This document shows positions 1 through 5,947 of a stretch of 6,555 bases of DNA, one piece after another. A model generated the notes under the pieces. The model was not told where the DNA came from. It was given only the letters and a program-made list of their open reading frames with translations, and did not search any database. The position numbers were made by a program, and so were the translations under genes. The DNA is taken from the NCBI GenBank assembly GCA_016178435.1, contig JACOTK010000240.1, positions 1 to 6,555 of the forward strand, in the 5' to 3' direction. The DNA comes from Actinomycetota bacterium (GTDB taxonomy: Bacteria; Actinomycetota; Acidimicrobiia; Acidimicrobiales; CADCSY01). Each line of letters starts with the position of its first letter. Positions within the stretch are counted from its first letter, which is position 1.

Positions 1-85
1 CCGCGTAGCCGTCGCCGTTCACGTCGCCAGCAGTGGAGACGCTGCAGCCGTAGTCGGCGTCGGCCTGTCCGTCATTCCCGGTCCA
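1..85 (-). other. FG-GAP/VCBS-type calcium-binding repeat segment in frame with the kinase
   Basis: From about residue 436 the frame reads WTGNDGQADADYG, then CSVSTAGDVNGDGYA up to the window edge. The last part is the hallmark of FG-GAP repeats, whose D-x-N-x-D-G loop binds calcium in integrin-like beta-propellers. Such repeats belong to secreted or surface proteins. The kinase to which this is joined has no signal peptide, and GlpK proteins do not carry such a repeat in my knowledge. The junction lies near 80-100, around residues GLATDFGW. It may be a real fusion, a genomic rearrangement or an assembly chimera. The motif itself is clear; only about one partial repeat is visible. Confidence 0.75.
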
Positions 86-1387
86 TCCGAAGTCGGTGGC
101 GAGGCCGGCCAGAAAGGCGGCCCCCAAGGTCGTGGCCTCCAACACGGGGGAGATCTCGATCGGGCACTGGGTCGCGTTCGCCAATGCCTGCACGAACGTG
201 GGGTTGGCGCTCATGCCGCCGTCGATGCGCAACGATGCGAGCTTGGTGTCTGCGTCGGTCTCGGCGGCCTCGAGCAGGTCGGCGCCGCGATGTGCCACGC
301 CCTCGAGGACCGCCCGCACCACCTGCGATCGTCCCGAGCCACGGGTCAATCCGAGCAGCGTTCCCCGGGCGCCGTAGTCCCATGAAGGGGTGCCGAGACC
401 GAGGAGCGCAGGCACGAACCACACACCGTCGGCGGTCTCGCAGGCGGCGGCGACCTCATGCGACTCCGCAGCGGTGGCGATCATGCCCATGTCGTCGCGG
501 AGCCATTCCACCGCGGTTCCGGCTGACAGCATGACCGCCTCGATGCCCCAGGTGAGCCGGCCTCCCGAGCGCCACGCCACGATGGGAATGGTCCCCGCCT
601 CGCCGCGTGCCTCGAAGCTCGGTCGGTTCGCGTCGAGGCACAGATCCAACATGGCTCCAGTGCCGAAGGTGGCTTTCGCCAGCCCGGGTTTCACGCAACC
701 CTGACCGATGAGCGACGCCTGTTGGTCTCCGACGAGACCCGCGATGGGCGGTGCTCCCTCGAGCGCGCTCGCCGTCGCGACGATGCCGGTCGAGTCCACC
801 AGCGTCGGCAGCGTCGACTCGGGAATGCGCAGCGCCTCGAGCAGCGTCGACGACCATCCCGAGCCGTCGGCCCGCAGGAGACCGGTGACTCCTGCGTTCG
901 ACAGGTCGGTGACGTGTGCGCCGCCGCGGGAGAGCGTCCAGGTGACCCACGAGTCGATGGTGCCCACGCACAGGTCACGCGTGCGGTCGGGGTCGGCCTG
1001 GTCGAGCAGGAAGGCGGCTTTGGTGGCCGTTGCGCTGGGGGACACCCGAATGCCCTGCGCCTGCAGCATCAGGCAGTTGCCAACGGTGCGAAGGTCCTGC
1101 CACCCGATGGCAGGACCGACGGGTTCGCCGGTCGAGCGGGCCCACACGACCGTCGTCGCCCGCTGGTTGGCGATACCCACCCCGTCCACTGGCCCGGCAT
1201 CGTGCAGGGTGGTCGCCGCCAGCTCGAGCACCGCTGCTGCCAAGGCTGAGGCATCGAGCTCGACGAAGCCGGGCAACGGGGTCGAGGGCAACAGGGCTCG
1301 ATGGTGCTCACCGTCAACAGTTGCGTCCGGTCTCACAACGGCGGTGCGCACACCGCTGGTGCCGACATCGATCACGAGAATGCTCAT
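1..1387 (-). CDS. GlpK-like FGGY-family carbohydrate kinase, 3' end outside window and apparently fused to an FG-GAP repeat
   Basis: The frame runs from ATG at 1387 to the left edge, giving 462 codons and no stop. An AGGAGG sits 9 nt before the ATG. FGGY kinases transfer the gamma-phosphate of ATP to a polyol or sugar in the cytoplasm; GlpK makes sn-glycerol 3-phosphate. The N-terminal nucleotide loop is DVGTSGVR (residues 7-14), followed by NQRATTVVW (74-82), GWQDLRT (95-101), GDQQASLIG (220-228), FGTGAM (241-246), PSWDYGARGTLLGLTRG (334-350) and LRIDGGMSANPTF (386-398). The C-terminal half matches the GlpK type closely. However, the position of the glycerol-binding Glu in the usual NQRETT motif is Ala77, and the usual pocket Tyr region reads SPSATATK (116-123), so the substrate may not be glycerol. 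After GAAFLAGLA (422-430), where GlpK normally continues about 70 residues, the sequence becomes FG-GAP-like. It is probably the third gene of the glpD operon. FGGY kinase is confident; substrate and C-terminus are not. Confidence 0.88.
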   Translation of the reverse strand, partial: MSILVIDVGTSGVRTAVVRPDATVDGEHHRALLPSTPLPGFVELDASALAAAVLELAATTLHDAGPVDGVGIANQRATTVVWARSTGEPVGPAIGWQDLRTVGNCLMLQAQGIRVSPSATATKAAFLLDQADPDRTRDLCVGTIDSWVTWTLSRGGAHVTDLSNAGVTGLLRADGSGWSSTLLEALRIPESTLPTLVDSTGIVATASALEGAPPIAGLVGDQQASLIGQGCVKPGLAKATFGTGAMLDLCLDANRPSFEARGEAGTIPIVAWRSGGRLTWGIEAVMLSAGTAVEWLRDDMGMIATAAESHEVAAACETADGVWFVPALLGLGTPSWDYGARGTLLGLTRGSGRSQVVRAVLEGVAHRGADLLEAAETDADTKLASLRIDGGMSANPTFVQALANATQCPIEISPVLEATTLGAAFLAGLATDFGWTGNDGQADADYGCSVSTAGDVNGDGYA

Positions 1388-1396
1388 GTGGTGTTG

Positions 1397-1402
1397 CCTC
1401 CT
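1397..1402 (-). promoter_or_regulatory. Shine-Dalgarno of the FGGY kinase
   Basis: Read on the minus strand this is a perfect AGGAGG, 9 nt upstream of the ATG at 1387. It lies in the 64-bp gap after the AGPS-like gene and fixes the kinase start. I see no convincing promoter or terminator in the rest of that gap, so transcription probably reads through from upstream. Confidence 0.8.
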
Positions 1403-1451
1403 GGCTGCAGGGTCGAAACGGTGATCGGGAATGTAGGGAAGGGATGGCGGA

Positions 1452-3008
1452 TCATGGCCAGTCGAGATCGGCGAACGGGCCGGTCTGGCCGAGCTTTCCG
1501 GGGTTCAGCACGCCCGCCGGGTCGAGTGCGCTCTTGACGGCGTTGAGGACCGGCAGCGCCGACCCGAGCGCATCGGCCATGAATCGATGGCGGTTCAACC
1601 CGATCCCGTGATGGTGGCTCAAGGCCGCGCCCGATGCCTGCACGGCGCCTGTTGCAGCGTTCCAGGCATCGAGGTAGCACTGCTCCCGTGCGGGGCCGCT
1701 CGCAGGGTCGGGCGGGCGGGCGGCAAAGGTGACATACAGGCAGGCGCCGTCGAGGTAGCTGTGCGAGAGGTGCGCCGAGGCGCTGCGCATGCCCTCGACC
1801 GATCCCAGCGCGTCGAGCATGCCCCGGTACAGGTCGGTCAGGATGGACCACGGACCTGAGACCTCCATCGTGTCGACAACCCAGCCCTTGGCGAGCAGGG
1901 CGCCGAGGGCGGCTACGTCGTTGCGGTGCCCCATCCACTGCTCCACAAGCGCCGCATCGAGCCGGACCGCGTCGGCACACTCCTCGGCGACGATACCCAT
2001 GGTCGCCGCGACGATCGCAGGATCGGCCTCGTCCAGCACCAACAGGACGGCCTTGTCGTTGACGTGGTGGCTGCGCGCCGATTCCGCCGGGTCGTAGAGG
2101 CGCAGGACGGCGGGCGTCGCGCCTCGACGCAGGATGTGTCGACAGGCATCGATGCCGGAGACGAAGTCGGCGAACCCGTAGGCGGCACGCGCCTCGGCTG
2201 CGGGAAGGGGCCGGCAGCGCAGCAGGGCTCGGGTGATGACACCCAGGGTTCCCTCCGAGCCGACGAAGAGCTGCGTGAGGTCGGGTCCGACGGCCGCCCG
2301 TGGTGAGCCGCCCGTGCGAACCAACGACCCGTCGGCCATCGCGACCTCGAGTCCCACCACCATGTCCTCGATCTTGCCGTAGCGGGTGGAGAATTGGCCG
2401 GCCGAACGACACGCGAGCCACCCGCCGACGGTGGAGAGCGCCATGGACTGGGGCCAATGCCCCAGGGTCAGCCCGTGGCCGGCGCGCAACTCGGCCTCGA
2501 ACCTGTCCCCGAACGTCCCCGCTCGCACGTCGACCACACCCGAGAGGCCATCCACGCCGACGATGCCGCTGAGCGCGCACAGGTCGAGCGCGACGCCCCC
2601 GTGGATCGGCAGCGCCGCACCACAGACCCCACTTCTGCCGGCCGCAGGCGTAACCGGCACCCGGTGCTCGCTGCACAGCCGCAGCACGGCGCCAACCTCC
2701 TCGGCACGTGAGGGGCGCGCCACAACGCCCGGCAACGACGGGAGTCGTCGCGAGTGATCGTCCTGGTCGAGCATCCAAAGGGCGCCCAACGGCCACCAGT
2801 CGACCCCCGCCTCGGCTCGGGCCCGATCCTCGGTGTCGACCATGTCACAGACCCGCCGGAGCTCGGCGACGAAGCCCTCCGGAAGATCCACCACCGCATC
2901 CGCGAAACGAGGTGGAGGGATGGCCAACCCCGGCGAGCACCTGACATCGGCCAAGAGGGGAGTGGGTCGCCCCGGTGTCGGCCGTGGCGGTTCAGGGGGC
3001 GTGGTCAC
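1452..3008 (-). CDS. FAD-binding oxidase of the alkyldihydroxyacetonephosphate synthase (AGPS)-like, VAO/PCMH family
   Basis: This 518-residue protein starts at GTG (3008-3006). The start overlaps the glpD stop by 4 bp (GTGA) and has a GGAGGG 9 nt upstream. After a proline-rich N-terminus (1-35) comes the PCMH-type FAD domain: VVARPSRAEEV (95-105), the FAD loop PAAGRSGVCGA (121-131), STVGGW (192-197), STRYGKIEDMV (207-217) and GSEGTLGVIT (250-259). The C-terminal half carries KGWVVDTMEVSGPWS (374-388), SHSYLDGACLYVTF (415-428), SHHHGIG (464-470) and LNPGKLG (501-507). The triple-His motif, the STRYGKIEDMV stretch and the DGACLY segment resemble AGPS, which exchanges the acyl chain of acyl-DHAP for a fatty alcohol to form the ether bond. 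D-lactate and glycolate dehydrogenases share the fold and are the alternative. The position next to GlpD, which makes DHAP, fits an AGPS-type role. Family assignment is firm; the exact substrate is inferred. Confidence 0.9.
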   Translation of the reverse strand: MTTPPEPPRPTPGRPTPLLADVRCSPGLAIPPPRFADAVVDLPEGFVAELRRVCDMVDTEDRARAEAGVDWWPLGALWMLDQDDHSRRLPSLPGVVARPSRAEEVGAVLRLCSEHRVPVTPAAGRSGVCGAALPIHGGVALDLCALSGIVGVDGLSGVVDVRAGTFGDRFEAELRAGHGLTLGHWPQSMALSTVGGWLACRSAGQFSTRYGKIEDMVVGLEVAMADGSLVRTGGSPRAAVGPDLTQLFVGSEGTLGVITRALLRCRPLPAAEARAAYGFADFVSGIDACRHILRRGATPAVLRLYDPAESARSHHVNDKAVLLVLDEADPAIVAATMGIVAEECADAVRLDAALVEQWMGHRNDVAALGALLAKGWVVDTMEVSGPWSILTDLYRGMLDALGSVEGMRSASAHLSHSYLDGACLYVTFAARPPDPASGPAREQCYLDAWNAATGAVQASGAALSHHHGIGLNRHRFMADALGSALPVLNAVKSALDPAGVLNPGKLGQTGPFADLDWP

Positions 3009-4816
3009 GGCAGCGGACCCTCCGTCGGCGTGTCGCTCGTCGGTGCGTCGCTCGTCGAGGGTTGCATGGCCTGGGCCGGCAGGCCGGCGACCGAGCGATC
3101 ATGGGCGACGGCTTCGCGGAAGGCAGCGGCCTGACGGGTGCACTCGGTCGCGTCCCAGCCGAGATCGGGGCCGATCAGCCCGGCCGTGGCCTCGGCTGCC
3201 GCGCCGGCCGCGCCGGCGTCCAGCCACCGTGCCGGAACCCTGCGGCTGAGCACATCGTCGAGCGTCAGAGCCATCTCGTGGCGAACCGCATGGACGGCCT
3301 CGGCGCGCAGGTAGGGGAGCCCCTCCACCAGGGGGTCGGCCATGGACGGGTCTGCCTTGATCATCGCCACGAGCGTGGGGGTCAGGCCCCCGTAGCGGTG
3401 GGCGAGATGCTGGGCGACTGCCGGAGTCACGCCGAGCCCGGCGGGAGCGGATGGACCGGCCATCGCCTCGAATCCTTCGGCTCCCCAGAGTTGGAGCGAA
3501 GCCGTCCGACAACGGTTGTGTCGGCCGAGTCGGCCGACTCGGCCGCCTCGCCCGACTTGCCGGCCGAGGCGGCCCATCACGAGATCGACGGTGTCGGCGG
3601 CCATCAGTCGATAGGTGGTGAGCTTGCCGCCGGTCACGGTGATCATCCCGGCGGGTGAAACCGTGACCGAGTGACGCCGGGACAGGTCGGCGGTGTGGCC
3701 ATCCGGCGCGGAGGCGACAAGTGGACGCAGCCCTGCCCAGGTGGCGCGCACGTCGGAGCGGGTCAGTGGGTCGCTCACCCATGCGTTGACGGCCCCGAGG
3801 AGCTCGTCGAGCTCCTCGGTCGTGCAGCGCGGCTCATCGAGTGGTCCGTCGTAATCCGTGTCGGTCGTGCCGATGTAGGTGTGCCGGCCCGTGGGCACCA
3901 CGAAGATCGAGCGCTTGGTGCCACGCACCGGTAGGACCACCGCGATGTCGTTGGACAGTCGCCCACGGGGCACGCTCAGGTGCACGCCCTTGGCCGGCCG
4001 CAACGTCCGGCGGGGAAACGCGCCTCCGTCCGTGCCCGGCCCTTGACCGGGGAGCGCCTGGTCGGCAAGGGCCTGGATGACATCGGCCCAGACGCCGCCT
4101 GCGTTGACCACGACCGTCGCCCGAGCCACGATCTCGTCGGCCCCCGCCCCGGGTGACAGACCGCTCGCGACGCCGGTTGTCGAGGGGCGAAGGGTGATGC
4201 GATCGCCGTTGATGTCGACGACCTCACAATGGTTGGCCACCACGGCGCCGTGGTGTGCGGCGGTCTGGACCACGGCGAGCGTGAGGCGGGCGTCGTCGGT
4301 CTGCGCGTCCCAGTAGATGAACCCACCCTGCACCCGATCGGGGTGGAGGCCCGGAAGATGCCCGAGGGCCTCGTGCGCGCCGATGCGCCGATGGAGCCTG
4401 CCGATGCGCCATCCCCCCGTGAGGTCGTAGAGCCAGAGGACCCCATTGACCGCCTTCGCCAACCTCGGGTCGATGAGGCCGTCCCTGCCGAGGAGCGGAA
4501 TGAGAAACGGCAGCAGGCGCACCAGATGTGGCGCGTTGCGCCGCAACCGTTGCCGTTCGTGCAGTGCCTCGTAGACCAGGCGGTAGTCCCGCTGGTTGAG
4601 GTAGCGAAGCCCGCCGTGGACGAGCTTCGAGGACTTCGAGGACGTTCCCGACGCCCAGTCGTCGCGCTCGACCAGGGCAACTTTCAACCCTCGGGTGACG
4701 GCGTCCAGCGCGACACCCGCCCCGGTGATGCCGCCACCGACGACCAGCACGTCGAAGCGCTCCGTTGCCAGGCGACGTAGATTGAGGTCCCGGTGGAATG
4801 CGGTCTCCGTCGCCAT
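3005..4816 (-). CDS. glpD: Aerobic glycerol-3-phosphate dehydrogenase (FAD-dependent)
   Basis: This 603-residue GlpD/GlpA-type flavoprotein oxidises sn-glycerol 3-phosphate to DHAP and passes electrons to the membrane quinone pool. The dinucleotide-binding motif VVGGGITGAG is at 25-34. The family signature SGTSSKSSKLVHGGLRYL is at 56-73. IYWDAQTDDARL (167-178), RPAKGVHL (273-280), VRATWAGLRPLV (356-367) and VTGGKLTTYRLMA (394-406) follow. The C-terminal helical domain (about 436-575) contains AVRHEMALTLDDVLSRR (510-526). The ATG at 4816 has an AGGA 7 nt upstream. It is the first gene of the minus-strand operon, is divergent from the Fur-type gene across a 95-bp gap, and overlaps the next gene by 4 bp. 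Two oddities stand out. A Gly/Arg-rich linker (about 415-432) between the FAD and C-terminal domains is encoded by palindromic DNA, and the Ser/Thr/Pro tail contains a duplicated pentapeptide. Confidence 0.96.
   Translation of the reverse strand: MATETAFHRDLNLRRLATERFDVLVVGGGITGAGVALDAVTRGLKVALVERDDWASGTSSKSSKLVHGGLRYLNQRDYRLVYEALHERQRLRRNAPHLVRLLPFLIPLLGRDGLIDPRLAKAVNGVLWLYDLTGGWRIGRLHRRIGAHEALGHLPGLHPDRVQGGFIYWDAQTDDARLTLAVVQTAAHHGAVVANHCEVVDINGDRITLRPSTTGVASGLSPGAGADEIVARATVVVNAGGVWADVIQALADQALPGQGPGTDGGAFPRRTLRPAKGVHLSVPRGRLSNDIAVVLPVRGTKRSIFVVPTGRHTYIGTTDTDYDGPLDEPRCTTEELDELLGAVNAWVSDPLTRSDVRATWAGLRPLVASAPDGHTADLSRRHSVTVSPAGMITVTGGKLTTYRLMAADTVDLVMGRLGRQVGRGGRVGRLGRHNRCRTASLQLWGAEGFEAMAGPSAPAGLGVTPAVAQHLAHRYGGLTPTLVAMIKADPSMADPLVEGLPYLRAEAVHAVRHEMALTLDDVLSRRVPARWLDAGAAGAAAEATAGLIGPDLGWDATECTRQAAAFREAVAHDRSVAGLPAQAMQPSTSDAPTSDTPTEGPLP
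3018..3023 (-). promoter_or_regulatory. Shine-Dalgarno inside the end of glpD for the AGPS-like gene
   Basis: On the minus strand this reads GGAGGG, 9 nt before the GTG at 3008. It supports that GTG as the true start and, with the GTGA overlap, indicates translational coupling to glpD. Confidence 0.65.
3032..3057. repeat. 15-bp-period duplication in the glpD 3' end
   Basis: GTCGCTCGTCG occurs at 3032-3042 and again at 3047-3057, a period of 15 bp. On the coding strand this gives the successive pentapeptides TSDAP and TSDTP in the disordered-looking C-terminal tail of GlpD. It is probably a small slippage duplication with little functional effect. Confidence 0.6.
3522..3574. repeat. Nested palindromes inside the glpD coding region
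   Basis: Positions 3522-3545 form a perfect 24-bp palindrome centred on CGGCCG, built from GGCCGA/TCGGCC units. Directly next to it, GGCCGCCTCG (3541-3550) and CGAGGCGGCC (3565-3574) form a 10-bp inverted repeat with a 14-nt spacer. The DNA encodes the Gly/Arg-rich linker of GlpD (residues about 415-432, pattern GRxGR). The linker lies between two conserved domains, where an insertion would be tolerated. Confidence 0.8.
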
Positions 4817-4860
4817 GAGGGCATCCTACGAGGGGTGGTGCAGCCGGGGCGGTTGGTGAA

Positions 4861-4900
4861 ATATCAACAATAGTTGTCAACTAGCAATACTTGTTGATAA
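4861..4900. promoter_or_regulatory. Candidate Fur/PerR operator with nested dyads in the divergent glpD/regulator gap
   Basis: This is an AT-rich island in otherwise GC-rich DNA. TATCAACAA (4862-4870) is the exact inverted repeat of TTGTTGATA (4891-4899). Between the arms lies TAGTTG-T-CAACTA (4871-4883), a perfect 6-1-6 palindrome. Fur-family dimers bind 7-1-7-type dyads, and these regulators often control their own gene and neighbours. The symmetry is seen directly; binding by the adjacent regulator is inferred. The site is placed where it could affect both divergent promoters. Confidence 0.65.
4869..4879 (-). promoter_or_regulatory. Possible -35 element of the glpD promoter
   Basis: Read on the minus strand, 4874-4879 is TTGACA, a perfect -35 hexamer, but no good TANNNT box lies 16-18 nt downstream of it. 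An alternative is TTGCTA (4882-4887) with GATATT or TATTTC around 4858-4865. The glpD promoter must lie in this gap if the operon begins here, but I cannot fix its boxes. Confidence 0.25.
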
Positions 4901-4903
4901 GGT
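4874..4903 (+). promoter_or_regulatory. Possible promoter of the Fur-family gene, perhaps leaderless
   Basis: TTGTCA (4874-4879) and TAAGGT (4898-4903) are separated by 18 bp and resemble -35 and -10 boxes. TAAGGT fits the actinobacterial TANNNT form. Initiation 6-9 nt downstream would fall at or just before the ATG at 4912, so the mRNA could be leaderless. The boxes overlap the dyads, as expected for a repressor operator. Competing reading: AAGG (4899-4902) is a weak Shine-Dalgarno, which would need a start site further upstream. Confidence 0.4.
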
Positions 4904-4911
4904 TCCGGCTC

Positions 4912-5331
4912 ATGAGGAGTCCCACGGAGCTCGGCGAGCTGTTCCGGTCCACGGGTCGCAAGAACACCGCACAGCGCCAGTGCATCTTCGAGCTTCTCCA
5001 CGGCTCGACTGCTCATCCCACCGCGGAGGCGATCTTTGCCGAGGCGCGTGCCAAGATGCCGTCCATCTCGCTTCGCACGGTGTACCAGACCCTCAACGAC
5101 CTGGCATCGCTCGGCGAGATCCAACAACTCGACCTCGGCACCGGCTCGTTTCGCTTCGACCCCAACATCGACTCCCACCATCATCTCGTGTGCATCGAGT
5201 GCGGCAGTGCTCAGGACATCTACGCGGCGTTTCCCGAGGTGCAGGTTCCGCCGGCAGTTGCCGGTGACTTCGAGCTCACCAGCACCGAGGTGGTGTTCCG
5301 GGGTCGCTGTGCCTCGTGTCGGCGACCCTGA
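4912..5331 (+). CDS. Fur-family transcriptional regulator, PerR-like
   Basis: This 139-residue DNA-binding repressor has a winged helix at about 1-80, with SLRTVYQTLNDLASLGEI (53-70) covering the recognition helix and wing, and a C-terminal metal-binding dimerisation domain. The HPTAEAIF segment gives His35. RFDPNIDSHHHLVC supplies Asp83, His89 and His91, and Asp102 follows in GSAQDI. These match the five regulatory metal ligands of PerR, including Asp rather than Glu at the position of B. subtilis D85. C94-x-x-C97 and C133-x-x-C136 form the structural zinc site. PerR proteins sense peroxide by metal-catalysed oxidation of the ligand histidines. The neighbouring rubrerythrin gene fits that role. 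I chose ATG 4912; an upstream TTG at 4891 keeps the frame but lies inside the operator dyad. PerR rather than Fur or Zur is inferred from the ligands. Confidence 0.9.
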   Translation: MRSPTELGELFRSTGRKNTAQRQCIFELLHGSTAHPTAEAIFAEARAKMPSISLRTVYQTLNDLASLGEIQQLDLGTGSFRFDPNIDSHHHLVCIECGSAQDIYAAFPEVQVPPAVAGDFELTSTEVVFRGRCASCRRP

Positions 5332-5343
5332 CACGTTCGACCA

Positions 5344-5373
5344 AACCATCAACCATCAACCATCAACCATCAA
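5344..5373 (+). repeat. Four tandem AACCATC heptamers before the rubrerythrin ribosome binding site
   Basis: Perfect copies of AACCATC lie at 5344-5350, 5351-5357, 5358-5364 and 5365-5371, followed by a partial AA. They fill about half of the 57-bp gap between the regulator stop and the rubrerythrin start and end 2 nt before the AAGGAG at 5376-5381. No function is known to me. They lie in the predicted leader and have no dyad symmetry. Confidence 0.85.
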
Positions 5374-5388
5374 GCAAGGAGCGACATC

Positions 5389-5808
5389 ATGACCAAGCTG
5401 AACGGCACCAAGACCCATGAGAACCTGAAGGAGGCCTTCGCGGGCGAATCGCAGGCCAACCGGCGTTACCTGTACTTCGCGCAGAAGGCCGATGTCGAGG
5501 GTTACCCCGACGTCGCGGCGTTGTTCCGCTCCGTTGCCGAGGGCGAGACCGGCCATGCCTTCGGCCACTTCGACTTCCTCGCCGAGGTGGGCGACCCGGT
5601 GACCGGCGTTCCCGTCGGTGAGACCGCGGCCAACCTGAAGTCGGCCATCGAAGGTGAGACCTACGAGTACACCGAGATGTATCCCGGGTTCGCCAAGACC
5701 GCCCGTGAGGAGGGTCTCGATCAGATCTCCGAGTGGTTCGAGACGCTCGCCCGCGCCGAGAAGAGCCACGCCGGTCGCTTCACCCAGGGGCTCGAGTCCA
5801 CCTCCTGA
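5389..5808 (+). CDS. Rubrerythrin-like diiron protein without rubredoxin domain
   Basis: This 139-residue four-helix ferritin-like protein starts at ATG 5389 with AAGGAG 7 nt upstream. Carboxylate and His ligands follow the rubrerythrin pattern: Glu20 in AGESQANRRYLYFA, Glu53 and His56 in EGETGH, Glu90 and Glu93 in EGETYEYTEMY, and Glu124 and His127 in RAEKSH. The family reduces hydrogen peroxide at a cytoplasmic diiron site. The C-terminal rubredoxin FeS4 domain of classical rubrerythrin is absent; the protein has no cysteine and ends right after the fourth helix, like single-domain (sulerythrin-type) members. Electrons must therefore come from a separate protein, and the downstream Fe-S protein is a candidate. 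It lies 57 bp after the PerR-like gene and is probably controlled by it. Confidence 0.93.
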   Translation: MTKLNGTKTHENLKEAFAGESQANRRYLYFAQKADVEGYPDVAALFRSVAEGETGHAFGHFDFLAEVGDPVTGVPVGETAANLKSAIEGETYEYTEMYPGFAKTAREEGLDQISEWFETLARAEKSHAGRFTQGLESTS

Positions 5809-5849
5809 GCATTGCGAACCAAGGCATTGTCCAGCCGGGCAGTGCCGTT

Positions 5850-5897
5850 CCTCACGGGTTCCCGGGCGCCGGCTTTGGCCCCGGGAAACCTGTGAGG
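5850..5897 (+). terminator. Long hairpin after the rubrerythrin gene, terminator or attenuator
   Basis: CCTCACGGGTTCCCGGG (5850-5866) pairs with CCCGGGAAACCTGTGAGG (5880-5897): 16 Watson-Crick pairs plus one G-U, with a single bulged A at 5886. The 13-nt loop can add GCC/GGC pairs (5868-5870 with 5877-5879). No T-run follows, which is common in high-GC actinobacteria. It sits 41 bp after the rubrerythrin stop and 50 bp before the next ATG, so it may partly terminate transcription or protect the 3' end of the upstream mRNA. The hairpin is directly visible; its function is inferred. Confidence 0.7.
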
Positions 5898-5947
5898 TTG
5901 CGTGAGACCCCTGAACAGGCCGATCCGACAGCCGGCGAGGAGCGACG

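Noticed and set aside
708..1424. 238-codon plus-strand frame opposite the kinase
   Set aside because: Low-complexity Ser/Arg/Pro content and no motifs; the minus-strand kinase motifs explain this stretch.
1384..2796. Long 470-codon open frame on the minus strand
   Set aside because: It is very rich in Arg, Gly, Ala and Pro, has no recognisable motif, and lies within the AGPS-like gene in another frame: a GC-rich shadow.
4891..4911. TTG at 4891 as start of the Fur-family gene
   Set aside because: It lies inside the inverted-repeat arm and would add seven residues before the usual N-terminus; ATG 4912 has better spacing to AAGG or TAAGGT.
5344..5373. CRISPR-like repeat
   Set aside because: The units are 7 bp with no spacers; this is a simple tandem repeat.
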